From: Sabethes cyaneus
Taxonomy: Eukaryota > Arthropoda > Insecta > Diptera > Culicidae
Assembly: GCF_943734655.1 (NCBI RefSeq)
Contig: NC_071355.1
Span: forward strand, 56,419,449-56,483,448
Length of the DNA: 64,000 nt
Direction of reading: 5' to 3'
A model generated the notes under the pieces. It saw nothing but the letters and a program-made list of their open reading frames with translations. It was not told where the DNA came from and searched no databases. This document shows, in pieces, positions 21,700-34,169 of this stretch. Both the position numbers and the translations under genes were made by a program. The number at the start of each line of letters is the position of its first letter. Position 1 is the stretch's first letter.

Positions 21700-24590
21700 A
21701 TCATAATTGACGAAAGGTGGCGTAATTCAAAGCCAACTATCCTCGACGATCAGTTAGCATATTACTTTGTTGCTAGTTTGGAGTCCTTGTGTAAAAAAAT
21801 CTCCTCGTAATTATTGCCAGTGTAAAAATATTCCAACCGAGCCAAACAAAGCACTGTTGCTTTTTCATAGTGTTGTCGACTAAATCCCCGTAATCACATA
21901 TGTATGTACTTTAAAAATATGTCATTTGCCAAAACTCTAACAAAAAAGTACAGTCATTGAACAAAGAGCTTGGCAACGAGAATGTAGCCCAACAGCAGCG
22001 TGAATATATGCTATTAACTTGGTGTGATTACTCAATAACGGCCCACCAGGGAACTAACACCAGAACAGGACACCGGCAAAGGAGCACTGCTTCACACCAT
22101 TGCATTGCATTGTCGAGCGAACTGCTCGCTATCCAAGGCAATAATATTTAGTTATACTTTATAACGATATGGAACTACGAAGCATATAATTCTGAACTAT
22201 TTCTCTGTCTAGACACGCTGATGCACTTTGCTCGGAGCGTGAGTTCCAGAGTTCGGTATTCAGGGACTTTTGCTGACCTTTCTCTACGATGAACGAATGA
22301 ACCACCGACTGGGCCGAATCGACTATTGGAGAAAGTTGCTTTTAAAGCGACAGCGACGACGACGACGGGAACCCTAACTGCAAAAGAAAATTTATGATTT
22401 GGCTTTGGGGGGGGTCGAAGGAACTGTTTCCATTGCATTGGTTTTGCAGTCCGGGCAGTGGAATGGAGCGTGGCAACCGCACATTCGGTTTTCGAAAAGC
22501 AAATGATAAAGTTTGCCTCAAGAAGTTGTCTTCGTCGTCATCGTTGTCCGGACGGTGCGATGTAATACTTCTCAGCAGCCCTGTAAAGTGGCACCGAACG
22601 TAAGGATTGACCTCAGGCAGCCGTGAAGTAGACAGGAGAAACCAATTTTGTCATATATCTAAAAGTTTGTCAGTTTTTGAAGCGTTAGCATTTATGGTGC
22701 TATCCCTCACGCTACTTTTGCTTCACAATGCGGTTAGGATTCGATCCAGCCAGGAAAACCCCAAGCCAGCCAACCAGCCAGCACCATTGCCAATGTTACT
22801 AAGGACCATATCTTTTGGTTACCTTATGCTCGCCGGTAGAAGCAGATCAGCAGCGCGCAAACGGGAAAGTTTGATCGACTGTTGGATTAAGCAATTTTGT
22901 AGAAACTTTGTGACACTGACGCGCGCTGCTGGAAAGCTCATATCAAATAATGGTTACAGCACGGCATTAAATTAACCTTCGGTCAGGTGATGTACGCAGG
23001 TGACAAATCTGCCGCAGTATCAGAGCTCAAGGGATTGATTGGAAGTGTTTGCAGTAAATTATGCAACGTGTTACAACTGGTCCATTTAGTTTACTGCATT
23101 GCCGATGATATGTAAATGGTGTAATAGGATTTATAGCTCACTCAGTGATGCTTAACAATAATGCTTTTTTTTGCAGATTTCGATTTGAATCGATTAAGCA
23201 AATTAAAAATATCATCTATTAAATTTGTTTAATCTATTTTGTTACATACGAATATTGTTTAACGTACGAGTTAAACAACACAATTTTCTTTTCACTGATG
23301 AAGACTCTTGAACTAACAATGAAAGAAATTTAATTCGTGGGTCTTCCAAAAAAATATTTTTTCCTGAAGTTTCACGATTTTCCTGGCACAAAAACTGTAA
23401 AAATTTGAATTAGAATTAAGTAAACTTTCTCGGTAATTCAAAAGAAAACAAAACTTTTGTTCACAAAAATGTACGCTAAAAATACAAAATTTGAACTTTT
23501 TTTCACAACCACGCCGAACTGCTCACGATTTGTTTGAATTCGCTACAGTATACAGACTCACAAAAATGGATTCACTTTAGGCAAACCAAAATTAAATCTT
23601 CATTCAAAATGCTAGTGAAAATGTTGAACATCCAAGTTACACCCTATTTTTTCCCTAAAAAATTATTTTACCCAAAAACGAATGTGTGCGTTTAAATCAA
23701 AGACCAATGAATATGCGGAAAAAATGACTATTCAAGTTCAACAATACCTACCTAAATCTTATTCAACCACGTCAATTCATGCAAAATCAAAAAGCAACCT
23801 TTATCAAAGCTGCAAAGCAAACACAAAACTACATAAAACTAGTGAAAACTTTCTGCATTAAATTGAGATGCAGTTGAGTTTGGATGCTCTGACAAAACGT
23901 TCGGTGAAAGAGCGGTGGTAGTCTTTTTAAGTTAAGTACTGTTGTACAAAGTTTTAATTTTGAACTAAGTTCTAGGTAGGTATAAGATAGAGAAAGCAGC
24001 AAGAACAGCTGGTTTCGCTGGTGCTCACCGAATTGTCAGCCCGACCCAGTTAAGCGTTGTCATTGCTTGTTTGAATTAAAACAATGTTTTTTTTCTTTAC
24101 AGATTCGAGAGTTGTTTATAAGTTCTTTCATATTGCAATTATGAACAGATTAGGGATAAACCTATATTACGAGGGTATTATAACAAAGTCATGTACTGTT
24201 GCGATACCATATTTTCCACCCAAATGTGTGATGACTCTTTATGTTATTTGTTTTTGTAGGTATTTGTTATTGTATTTGTAGAAGAATAATACCTTTTTCA
24301 ATCCAATCAGTTCTTGATTCAACTGAAATTTGACTTATATTAGTCAAGAACGCTTACTCGTCATTCACTCTTGATATCTGATCATTCGCCTTTCGTCTTC
24401 GTTTTTCCGTCTTCTTTGGTGCAAAGGAATACATCCATAGTTTGATAATTATAAAGCAATCATTACAATTTTATTTCATTGTCGAATCCGCGGCACTGGC
24501 TTGTTAACGTGACGCAGTAGATATTACGAAGCCAACACTCATAGCTGTAACTTCGAAGCCTAACCTTGTCACAGCTGCTACTTTTTTCTG
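21700..24590. other. No gene recognised
   Basis: The frames at 22175-22975 reach 122 codons but show no domain and overlap on both strands. Two pyrimidine-tract-plus-AG sites (near 23176 and 24101) look like splice acceptors but no exon could be supported. 23200-24000 is AT-rich. Confidence 0.4.
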
Positions 24591-24599
24591 TGTACTAAC

Positions 24600-24720
24600 C
24601 TCCCGGGGGTTCCTCAGGGTAGCTTATTGGGGCCTTTCCTATTCGTACTGGTTTTCAACGATATTACTTTGATACTTGGAGACGGCTGCAAGCTGGTGCA
24701 TGCTGATGATTACAAATAAT
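24600..24720 (+). pseudogene. Jockey-like RT palm fragment
   Basis: A short plus-strand reading contains GVPQGSLLGPFLFVLVFND, then LILGDGCKLVHADDYK. These are RT motifs B and C with the catalytic ADD block. It is cut on both sides and followed by a stop. This is only about 40 residues of a domain that normally exceeds 250. Confidence 0.75.
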
Positions 24721-24829
24721 ATTTCGCAGTTAATTCGACTAGTGTGCCTAGCCTGTGGCACGCATACCACCTTCTCTAAAAAATTCAATATAGAACAAAA
24801 AAATTCCTCAAGGTGTAGGTAAACTGGAA

Positions 24830-25090
24830 GCCCAGAGTTGTCATTTCAAGAGCCGGTATTTTTGCGATAGGTATATTCATTACGTAAATTGCAGATCCTG
24901 CCAGTCTCAAGCCCAATGTCATGCCCAACCGCAATTCCAATTTCATGTTCAATCTCAAGTCCAATTCCCTATTCGTTTGGAAGATGAAGCATACATCCAA
25001 ATTTGATTGCAATTTTGTGCCAAATACAAGTAAAATTACAAGTTCACTTTCATTTTCAAGTCCTATTTCAAGTCTAATTTATAGTACACT
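24830..25090. repeat. Degenerate CAAGTCCAATTT repeat
   Basis: Words such as ctcaagtccaattcc, ttcaagtcctatttc and aagtctaattta recur in one orientation. The same words occur at 26286-26400, immediately before the AAGTCC hexamer array. The two parts were probably continuous before the transposase relic and SINE between them were inserted. Confidence 0.5.
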
Positions 25091-25239
25091 TATATGTACT
25101 ATTTACAGACTGAGTAGTAATAACTGTCATTTAAGTAAATGGTCACAAAAATAGGACACTTGCATAAATTTCAATTTTGACTGTATTTCGTGTAAAGTAC
25201 ATCCATAATATTTGTTTAAAATTAGTACAATTCAAATCT

Positions 25240-25990
25240 TTCTCCCTTTGCTTTAACTTCCGGTCTCAATCGTTGCTGAAAAGCGTTACAGCTGCGATAC
25301 GCACGTTATCCCGAGACATTTCATCCCAAATCTTCTCCTAATGTTGTTTGAAAGTTTGCTCCTAATGTTTGTTTGTCCCTCCTTCGGCGCTCCTTGTTGC
25401 CTGGCATGTAATCCCATGCTTGGAAGTCGAGAGAATTCAAATTAGGCAAAGAGGTAGGCCATTCTTTCGAAGAAATAAATTCCAGAAAATTGTCTTCACA
25501 CCAAGCCTGTCAAGCTTATGCCTAGTGAGTCGGTGCAGAATCATGTTGGAAGCTGTATGAAGCAATTCTGTAGTGTTTTTTATCGATAGGAAGCAAATGG
25601 TTCTTCAAACCCTTATCGATGTGATATTTAGTGTTGATTTACACATCAGGCAATATACAGCAATGGAACTGTTAAATTTTTGGAGAAGCATCCCCATACC
25701 ACCACACTAAAGACACTCTGGAACCTTTCAACAGCCCATTGCTTTTGTAGTTGCTTTTGTAGGGCATCAATCGAAGATCATCCTTCTAATATTCTTCATG
25801 GTTAATTGCGAAATTCCCAGATCCTTGGTCATCTTACGTCCAGACTGATCTGGTTTCCGTCGAATACGCCGTCTTCCTCTTTTGATGACTTCCGGTGTGA
25901 GTGTCTTTCCAGTCCATTTACGGCCAGGTTTGGGGAGTATTTTCTAAGAATCGGTCTCCTTGTTTCGCGTGATGATACGAAAAATGAATC
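25240..25990 (-). pseudogene. maT-like (DD37D) mariner transposase relic
   Basis: On the minus strand the pieces read, in order, RKWTGKTLTPEVIKRGRRRI, KPDQSGRKMTKDLGIS (helix-turn-helix region), VWWYGDASPKI-like residues at the VMVWG block, INTKYHIDKGLKNHLLPID-like residues, and QHDSAPTH-like residues near the second Asp. They end with FLEFISSKEWPT, then NLNSLDFQAWDYM at the third acidic block (25380-25480). The NSLDF-W arrangement points to the maT/DD37D group rather than DD34D mariners. The frame changes many times and the catalytic residues cannot all be confirmed. No TIRs were found, so only the coding remnant is annotated. Confidence 0.75.
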
Positions 25991-26077
25991 ATTTATTTTA
26001 TTCCGAGTGGCTTCAGCTTCTTAAAATATATATCACACGGTCGATTTTTTCAAAAACAAGCTTGTCACAAGTTCTCT

Positions 26078-26213
26078 CTTTTTTTAGGGATAGTCCCGGC
26101 GTAGTGGTTAGCATCCAAGTCTCTCACGCCGAGGACCCGGGTTCAAATCCCAACCCCGCAGAAGTCACGAATGACCCAAAACTGGTTAAAGTGGCTATAA
26201 TCTAAACAAAAAA
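26078..26213 (+). repeat. tRNA-derived SINE with target-site duplication
   Basis: It contains a pol III A box (TAGTGGTTAGC at 26110-26120) and a near-perfect B box (GGGTTCAAATCCC at 26139-26151), followed by a body ending gtggctataatc and a short A-rich tail. It is flanked by aagttctct at 26069-26077 and 26214-26222. A diverged copy lies at 53665-53790. Good preservation of the promoter boxes suggests a fairly recent insertion. Confidence 0.85.
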
Positions 26214-26285
26214 AAGTTCTCTTTTCATGTCCATGATTACCACGAATCTCAAACGAATGAAAATTAAAAACAAACTTGCAAATCA

Positions 26286-27560
26286 TAGTTCAAGTCCTAT
26301 TTCATGACTAAATTCACGACCAATTTGAAGTCCAATTTCCATTTCAAATTTAAGCTTAAACGCAAATATAACTTTATTTCCAAGTTGTAGATCCACGTCC
26401 ACTTCCAGGACCAGGGCCAGGTCCAAGTCCAAGTCCAAGTCCAAGTCCAAGTCCAAGTCCAAGTCCAAGTCCAAGTCCAAGTCCAAGTCCAAATCCAAGT
26501 CCAAGTCCAAGTCCAAGTCCAAGTCCAAGTCCAAGTCCAAGTCCAAGTCCAAGTCCAAGTCCAAGTCCAAGTTCAAGTCCAAGTCCAAGTCCAAGTCCAA
26601 GTCCAAGTCCAAGTCCAAGTCCAAGTCCAAGTCCAAGTCCAAGTCCAAGTCCAAGTCCAAGTCCAAGTCCAAGTCCAAGTCCAAGTCCAAGTCCAAGTCC
26701 AAGTCCAAGTCCAAGTCCAAGTCCAAGTCCAAGTCCAAGTCCAAGTCCAAGTCCAAGTCCAAGTCCAAGTCCAAGTCCAAGTCCAAGTCCAAGTCCAAGT
26801 CCAAGTCCAAGTCCAAGTCCAAGTCCAAGTCCAAGTCCAAGCCCAAGTCCAAGTCCAAGTCCAAGTCCAAGACCAAGTCCAAGTCCAAGTCCAAGTCCAA
26901 GTCCAAGTGCAAGTCCAAGTCCAAGTCCAAGTCCAAGTCCAAGTCCAAGTTCAAGTTCAAATCCAAATCCAAGTCCAAGTCCAGGTACAAGTCCAAGTCC
27001 AAGTCCAAGTCCAAGTCCAAGTCCAAGTCCAAGTCCAAGTCCAAGTCCAAGTCCAAGTCCAAGTCCAAGTCCAAGTCCAAGTCCAAGTCCAAGTCCAAGT
27101 CCAAGTCCAAGTCCAAGTCCAAGTCCAAGTCCAAGTCCAAATCCAAGTCCAAGTCCAAGTCCAAGTCCAAGTCCAAGTCCAAGTCCAAGTCCAAGTCCAA
27201 GTCCAAGTCCAAGTCCAAGTCCAAGTCCAAGTCCAAGTCCAGGTCCAAGTCAAAGTCAAAGTCCAAGTCCAAGTCCAAGTCCAAGTTCAAGTCCAAATCC
27301 AAGTCCTAGTCCAGGTACAAGTCCAAGTCCAAATCCAAGGCCCAGTCCAAGTCCAGATACGAGTCCAAGTGTAAGTCCAAGTCCAAGTCCAAGTCCAAGT
27401 CCAAGTCCAAGTCCAAGTCCAAGTCCAAGTCCAAGTCCAAGTCCAAGTCCAAGTCCAAGTCCAAACCCAAATCCAAGTCCAGGTCCAAGTCCAAGCCCAA
27501 GTCCACGTCCACGTCCAAGTCCAAGTCCAAGTCCAAGTTCAGATCCAAATTCAGGTCCAA
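26286..27560. repeat. AAGTCC hexamer array 1 with degenerate shoulders
   Basis: From about 26420 to 27545 the sequence is nearly pure AAGTCC (GGACTT on the minus strand), about 185 units. There are sparse point variants and a degraded patch at 27285-27375. The left shoulder 26286-26400 consists of the diverged CAAGTCCAATTT form. The hexamer contains no stop in any frame. This gives long artificial frames, with Asp-Leu on the minus strand (26283-27302) and Gln-Val on the plus strand (26907-27374). I see no start context or domain to support translation. Confidence 0.95.
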
Positions 27561-29173
27561 ATCAGCTATTTGGTCCGCATAGAATCTCCGATTTCCACAT
27601 ACATACCGTGCCGTATGACTACTTTTTGTTGCAATTATTGGCTGGCTAGTTTCGCTCCGAGTTCAGAACCGTGTTCCCAGGACAACGGAAAGTCGAATTG
27701 AAAATTCATATATAGCTCTTTTTAGTTTTTGTCAAAATTATAGGTTTGCTTCGTCGATAAAGCAATGAATAATCTGTCTCATTAATATGGTTATTAGTCA
27801 GTTTGTTTTGGGCTACTGGACAGGGCTTTCTAGATTGTCATTGAGAAGGCAATCACAAGTTCAATATTTGATATGAAATGACATTTTTCTATTTGATTAA
27901 GAAGTCACGTAAAAATACTCAATGAATATCGATTTCATGAATGGATGTGCCAAATTATAAAAGTTTAAATTAACCGGCCCAAGATAGTATAACCATTACT
28001 GGAGTTGCCAAAATTGGTTCATTTGTACCGCACTACTACTAAATGCTAACTACTACTAAATGGAAGTTGAATTATTAAAAACCAAAATCAAATAATAAAT
28101 TAAATACTGCATTCGTAAGGAGTCAATATAATTTTAAAATACAACTTAATATTTTTGTGTTCCCTTTAAAATACCTTTAATTTTCAAACACTTAGCTATC
28201 GAGTAACGCTATAATGCGCATCTGAGATTTTCCATGATATATATATTCAAATAATATGCCACCCAGTATTTTCCCCACCCAGCTGCAATGAAGCACATAC
28301 CGTGCAGGCACATCTCTTAGATCCCGGAAAATGAATGACATAATTTCCGTTGGTAATAACATGGGCAGACCACAGTGTAGTCTTTCCTAACGGCTAAGGC
28401 GTCGTTCAAGCAAACCGGCCGTGTGGATGCGACAACAAACTAGACATTTAATATATCTGGGGCATAATTTAATTTAATTAAATGGCGATTTAAACAATTT
28501 ATTATTCTCTTTTTTAATGTGCGCCGGTCGAGCTTCGCTGGCCAGCAAGCTCGACGCTGGCTGGTGGCAACCAACAATGGCAAACCCAAACTGTCAAAGG
28601 CGCTGCAGATTCAAAGGACCATTTCATTATATTCACGTTCTGTGTGTCTTTCTTGCGCTCTCTGTCTCTCTCGCCTCTGTATGCCGTTTAGCAGCCATCG
28701 GATGACGATTAATATACTTTTAATCTACCCGCTAGATGCCAAAAGAAATTTAATTTTAAAAGCCTAACGAAAGAACGGTTGTCTCTCCTTTCATTCCTCG
28801 AACCATTAGCCGTCCGGGCGTACGGGCGAATTGTGGCGCTCTGCCTCGTGGTGGGTGGTTATACCTGTCAGCGAAAATGTACGCATCCCTTGTTCCGTAA
28901 AATTCCACATGACGATCATTATCGTATCAATTTTATTCCAAACCGGTGGTGGTCAGCTGCAATAATCTCCTCCAGCATCCCATTTGGCAACAAAGGTGAC
29001 AAATGATTCCCGGACACGGTAAATAAATGAGTGCATTTAAAATTTAATATCCCCCAAGTTGCCACCATAGCGATATTCGCTCGGAAATCAACAAACACAA
29101 AGGGAAAGGGAGGGAACCGGGAAAAGTACGTCAACGAAAGCCATTTGGGGACAGAGAAAATTGTTGGTTTTTC
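27561..29173. other. No gene recognised
   Basis: Unique-looking sequence. 28500-28700 is GC-richer and open in two frames (62 and 82 codons) without a family match. Nothing tRNA-like is visible. Confidence 0.4.
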
Positions 29174-29182
29174 GGTATCGGT

Positions 29183-29401
29183 GGTCGTGTGGTTAGCGTA
29201 ACGGCCATTAAGGTCAGTTGGTCTAGGTTCAACTCGAACTGTATGCCGCAGAAATTTTGGATGGCAAAATTTGCGAAAGCTTGAAAATGAAACCATTTTA
29301 TAAGATAGGTTTCTTCGAAAGTTAAGTATTCGACTGAATGATGAAAATATTATCAGAAAAAAACACAAAATGAAAACTATTGGGTGGAAAAACAACCGAA
29401 G
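29183..29401 (+). repeat. tRNA-derived SINE with perfect 9-bp duplication
   Basis: A tRNA-like head (GGTCGTGTGGTTAGCGTAAC as A-box region, TAGGTTCAACTCG as B box) is followed by an AT-rich body. GGTATCGGT occurs exactly at 29174-29182 and 29402-29410, which fits LINE-assisted insertion. The head differs from the 26-kb and 606-bp SINEs. Confidence 0.75.
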
Positions 29402-29410
29402 GGTATCGGT

Positions 29411-30869
29411 TTGCGTGTTGGTTTATTTATTATTTTGGTAAGGCCGGTCACGTACGCTTTATAACGGTTGTCTGGCGCTGATGCTGGCTGGCTGGGGCTA
29501 CCGGTGACACAAAGCTATGCCCATTTTGAGTTCGGGAAAAAAAATTAATTTTATCTTTTTCTAAGTCTACGTTAGCTGGGAAGTTTTTTTTCTCCTGTTT
29601 TCAACTGTCAAGTAACAAATGAGTTTGCTACCGGAACAAAGTCCACAAAAGTTTAGCAATATCGAACGATGTGACCGGCGACACGAACTGGCAGGATCCG
29701 GTAAAAAATGTTTTTCTTGAATGGACATGCCCTGTTATAAATTCAGCAAGGAGTTTAAGGCTGTGAGTAGTACAACGCAGTTCCTGGTTATTTTGCAGTT
29801 TGTTTAAAAATCTATAAATGGTTGAGTTAATGGAAATTTCTCCAATGAATTTTCAGGCTTGTATAATAATATAAACAGGATTGCTTAGCAAGCAAATTCA
29901 AACCAGTTTACTCTAAGCCACTTTACGGGCGTCTAAGATTATGCTTCATTTTGTTGGTCAAAGACAAACAAAAGGCTTCACTGATGCGGGTAAATCGCTA
30001 TCGCGCGTGCTGTCTTACCGTCCACCGCCTCATGGCAACCTGGGCTAGGACGGACGGTCAGCATCCCACCACCGGCACTGCCATGCCATGGTGCGCCAGC
30101 TAGCAGCACTCCTTCAACAGGAACGCGCATCGACTGCAGTCACGGCAAACGGTCCGCAATCAGCTGTGTAACTATAATCGTTTGTTCAAACTCCCCGCGG
30201 TGCCGCAAAATGGAGGAATTACATTAGAAGATTAATAAAAGAGTGTTCTTCTTTTATTCCGGCCGATCTGGCCTGGTGCCCTTGTTGCTTGTTTGAACGT
30301 ATTACGTAACCGGGGTACAGGGAGGTGTGCTCATGCTTACCGGATTCATTTCAATTGATGCCAAAGGTGTTAGCCATGTAATGGGTTAGGTTGTAGAGTC
30401 AACATGGAAAACGAGTGATGATGGCATATACAGGGTATTAGGTAACTCGGTGCAAATATTTCGGAGGGTGATAGCAGACCACATTTGACGAAAAAAATCC
30501 TTCTAGTTATGCATATGGTCAAATCTCAAGCATTCCAGAGTTAATAAACATTTTTAGTTTTCGGTTCTGTTTGCCTTAAATTAGCTCTAGCTTAAATTAG
30601 CTGAGAAAATTTTATATTGATGATTGTTCTTAATCTTTCAACTTCAAGAAATTTAGTAACTTTTCAATAACGAAGAGCTTTGAAATAAGTGTTTTTCAAG
30701 CCGTTTTCATCGAACTTACCTTTCAAAGCGTGCTGGTGTATGCTTTACTTGTATCAGCAAAATTTTCTTCAGTGCTTCAACGAGTAAAAGTGTTTTTTTT
30801 AAGTTTCAAATGCGACAGTGTAAAGATAAAACCCGATTCAATCCACCAAGTGATAAAAGGAACCTTTGT
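29411..30869. other. No gene recognised
   Basis: Contains GC-richer unique sequence around 30000-30150 and an AT-rich stretch at 30400-30860. There are no motif-bearing frames and no TIRs that I could pair. Confidence 0.4.
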
Positions 30870-33690
30870 CATACCATCTTTCTTGTTATTTGTGACCCAT
30901 CGAGTGCGGGGTCTGCCTTGGAGTCTACGGCCTTTTCATGGTTCTCTGCTGAAAATAGTTTTGGCTACTCTTTTCATTCATGTCCGTAAAGGGTCACTGG
31001 GAGGATTAGTGTTCTGTAGAGCGCCAGTTTTGTGCGAATTTGTTAATCCGTAGAAAGCCCGATTCGTGGCTGCAATACGTCTTTTCACTTCGCGGTTTAC
31101 ATCGTTGTCACATGCCACGAGTGTACCAAGGTATATAAATTCCTCCACTACTTCATATCGTTCCCATCTAACTCCACCTCGGCACCAACACTACTTGGTC
31201 TCTCTCCCCTCGTTCCCTGCAAGCAATCATGTACTTCGTTTTGGCGGTGTTGATAGTAAGCCCCAATCTCGCCGCTTCCCTTTTAAAATGCATGAAGGCC
31301 TCTTCCACTGCTCTACGGTTGATACCGATGATACCGACGTCATCCGCAAAGCCAAGAAACATGCAAGATTTCATAATGATATTTCCATTCCTTTCCACGT
31401 TTACTCTTCGTATTGCTCCTTCTAAGGCGATGTTGAATCGCAGGTTAGAGAGTGCATCCCCTTGCTTCGGTGCACCCAACATCACGAAAGTGACTGAGGT
31501 TCACCCGCTATTCCAACGCATGATTTGGATCTATCCAGCGTAGCACGATTCAGCGTAACTAGTTTCGACAGAAAACCATGTTTTAGATTTATCTGCCACA
31601 GCTCGTTTCGTTCGACTAAATCGTACGCCGCCTTAAAATCCACAAACAGATGATGTCTCTGCAAATTGTTCTTCCAGAACTTGTCTAGTAACTGACTCAA
31701 GCTAAACATCTGATCCATCGTGGAGCGACTCTCATGCAAACCAGCTTGGTACTCACCGACGAAGGACTCCGCTGACGCTCTAAATCTGCAGAACAGGATA
31801 CGGGAGAGCACCTTATAGGCAGAATTAAGCAATGTAGTTCCTCGATAATTTTTACACTCGAGTCGATGTCCCTTTTTAAAAATTGGACAGATGAGGTCAT
31901 CCAACCACTCCTCCGGCATTTGTTCTTCCTCCCAGATCCTGACAATGATCCAGTGGATTGCTTCGTACAGCCGCTCGCTCCCCGCTTTTAGAAGTGCAGC
32001 CGGGATACCATCCTTCCCAGCAGCCTTACCGTTTTTCAGCTCACTGATTGCCTTCTTAACCTCCTCCTGTGTTGGTGGCTCCACAGCTCGGCCATCGCTT
32101 GCAATTCTTATCCTGTCCCTACTGATCTCCGCGTTTACCTCTCCATTCAACAGTGTCTGGAAGTGCTCCATCCACCTGGCTGCTACCGCCGTTTTGTCAG
32201 TATGCAGGTTGCACTATCATTGCACATAACAGGCATGGCAAAATTCCTGCATTGCACTGTTTTATAGAAACTCCGTGTGTTGTTGCCGGCAGAGGTGGTA
32301 TAAACCGCAGCGCAGACCAAAAGACACACATTCTTAAACAACACAACACTCGCCATGCGGTGTGTGTTCGCCCACAAATTCCCTTCAGTGTCTCTTTTGC
32401 TAAACACGCTCTTTCGTGTTTTATGCGCACCAAGAAAAGGCAGCCGCAAACGCAGAGTGATAAATTTGCTGCGTGCTTTACCACACCAAGAGCCGCACTC
32501 TGCGCGGCTGGATTGTACACCCTGCGCTGGGTCAGTTGAAGTGGTGTGATTGAAAAAAACATTTTTACTGTTGCGGTGCCTGATCCGTACTAACTTAACA
32601 TAGACCATATTAGTTGTTCAGTGCACCGTGTATTTTCACTTTTAAAAGGGCAGAAAATTTGTAAATACAAAACAATTTTTTTGCGCAATTCCGCACGGAG
32701 TGTGGCAAAGGGCAGCACCAAGTGCTGTTTGTCACTCACAGGGCGATTTTCACCGAGGGCTGTCGTTCGCTCCCACTCCGCTTTCGCTCGTACGCTGTGT
32801 GCATATTAGCTGTAGAGGTGTGTTGCCGAATCGCTCTGTGCGACAAGGCATAATATTGGAACATTGGGCGCATAGTGTGAGCGAATGACAGCCCTGGTTG
32901 CCGGCGTATCGCTCCTCTGCGCCGGCGAGCACGTGCTCCTCGTACTCGCATTTTTTTAGACGATGGGTTCTTTTTTTTCCGCAGCTCTAGTCTCTCTGTA
33001 CCTCTCTCTGTTTTGACGTGTTGTCGCAGTGAGCAATCTCTGGCATTCGGCATCAAACCAGCTGTTACGCTGTCTTCCACGCGTCATGCCTAACACTTCT
33101 CTCACAGCTGTTTCGATGGCACCATGGATGTTCCTTCACAGCCCATTTATATCTTCTCATTCTACCTGATGTTCTGCGATTCGTTGATCTGGCTCCCTGG
33201 CGTACTCCACTGCCACGCCATCTGCCGTCAACCGTTGTCAGAGTCGATATTTTGTCCCGGAAAAGACCGTCCATCGTTGATATTCGAAAAATGTCGACCG
33301 TCAATCAAGCATGATCGATCTAACAGCTAGAGTCTCCATTTGGATGCCTTCAGGGGTGTTTTCGAATATTCAATCGTTGAAAGTACGTGCTACAGATGGC
33401 CATTCCGCTGGCCGCGGCAAAATTCATGAGCTTCAGTTCAGATCGTTATCATTGGTCGACAGATGAAGATGAAGGTGAATGTGATCTGCGCATTTGCATC
33501 TCCAATGATGATTTTCATGTCATGTTTTGGGCACTCTCCATAGGTCCTTTCGAGGCTCTCATAGAACTCGTCCTTAGCATCATCGAATTTATCGTTTGTC
33601 GGTGCGTAGACGTCGATTAGTCTGTAGTTGAAAACTAGGCCCTTAAGTCTCAACACACATATAACTAGTCTCCGCACTTCCTAGCTTTAG
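30870..33690 (-). pseudogene. Antisense LINE: endonuclease plus reverse transcriptase
   Basis: Reading right to left, the endonuclease is at 33690-33020: FNYRLIDVYAPTNDK, FYESLERTYGECPKHDMKI, IIGDANAQ (the GDxNA motif), FAAASGMAICSTYF. A linker follows at 33090-32895 (WFDAECQRLL, REVQRD, KKCEYEEHVLAGAEERYA). The RT is at 32218-31170: WMEHFQTLLNGE, GKAAGKDGIPAALL, WLDDLICPIFKKG, LLNSAYKVLSRIL, motif A FVDFKAAYDLVERNE, motif B KQGDALSNLRFN, motif C GFADDVGIIG. The post-RT part (LGTLVACDNDVNREVKRRIA, TLILPVTLYGHE) runs to about 30880. One frameshift lies near 31483, and the endonuclease and the 3' part are broken. A foreign block interrupts it at 32222-32895. It is a distinct subfamily from the 42-kb LINE. 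Confidence 0.9.
32222..32895. mobile_element. GC-richer insertion inside the antisense LINE
   Basis: The LINE linker breaks off near 32895 and resumes near 32218, leaving about 670 bp unlike any LINE sequence. The right part (32757-32897) has mirrored ends, GGGCTGTCGTTCGCTC against complemented GGGCTGTCATTCGCTC, so it may be a separate TIR element of about 140 bp. The left part is rich in gtgtg/cacac words and is open in four overlapping frames (up to 141 codons on the minus strand), none recognisable. The exact edges and any duplication are not resolved. Confidence 0.5.
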
Positions 33691-33755
33691 AGCTAGATTG
33701 GTTGAAAAGTAGTAAGAAGTGTAGATAGAAAACGGGGTGAAAACACACCGAAACT

Positions 33756-34160
33756 TTAAGCACGGATAATAAGCAGTTCGCTCACTCTATAGCGATACTG
33801 CAATAACAACGAAGTGCGGAACAACACCTGGATAAGATCACAATAGATCAAAATGCTGGTCGTAGTGATAATACCCACACAAAAAAAGTGAGAGTTTCGG
33901 TATACAACCTTACCGGGGTCGCGATACCTACATTCCGCTGATGGGTCTTCCATCATAGGTACAGCTTGCGGGATACTGCATTTCATAATCAGTCGATCGC
34001 TCTGAGACAGATGCTGTGTGAGCCGCCCCTCATTTGGGCTACAGACGCTCAAGTACGCACCACCTAGCTTAGCTGCTCCAGTATGTACATGAAGCATTTC
34101 CAGGTAAGGCGCTAGGTTGAAGCTTGAGAGAGCCAGAGCTATGTTTGACGCTCCCTCCAA
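33756..34160 (-). pseudogene. 5' region of the antisense LINE, possible ORF1-like frame
   Basis: A 134-codon minus-strand frame with ALALSSFNLAPYLEMLHVHT, LGGAYLSVCSPNEG, SDRLIMKCSIPQAVPMMED and ECRYRDPGKVVYRN lies directly upstream of the endonuclease in LINE orientation. I do not recognise a domain (no CCHC knuckles, no clear RRM). Its position suggests the 5' part of the same element. It could equally be an untranslated 5' region that happens to be open. Confidence 0.45.
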
Positions 34161-34169
34161 GTAACTCTC

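Noticed and set aside
24084..24281. Exon following a good polypyrimidine tract and AG
   Set aside because: No partner donor site, no homology and only 65 codons. AT-rich DNA gives such sites often.
26283..27302. 339-codon Asp-Leu repeat frame
   Set aside because: Pure consequence of the AAGTCC hexamer, which is open in all frames. No promoter, start context or non-repeat domain.
32183..32608. 141-codon frame with cysteines inside the LINE insertion
   Set aside because: It overlaps three other open frames on both strands and runs out of the insertion into LINE sequence, so it is likely compositional.
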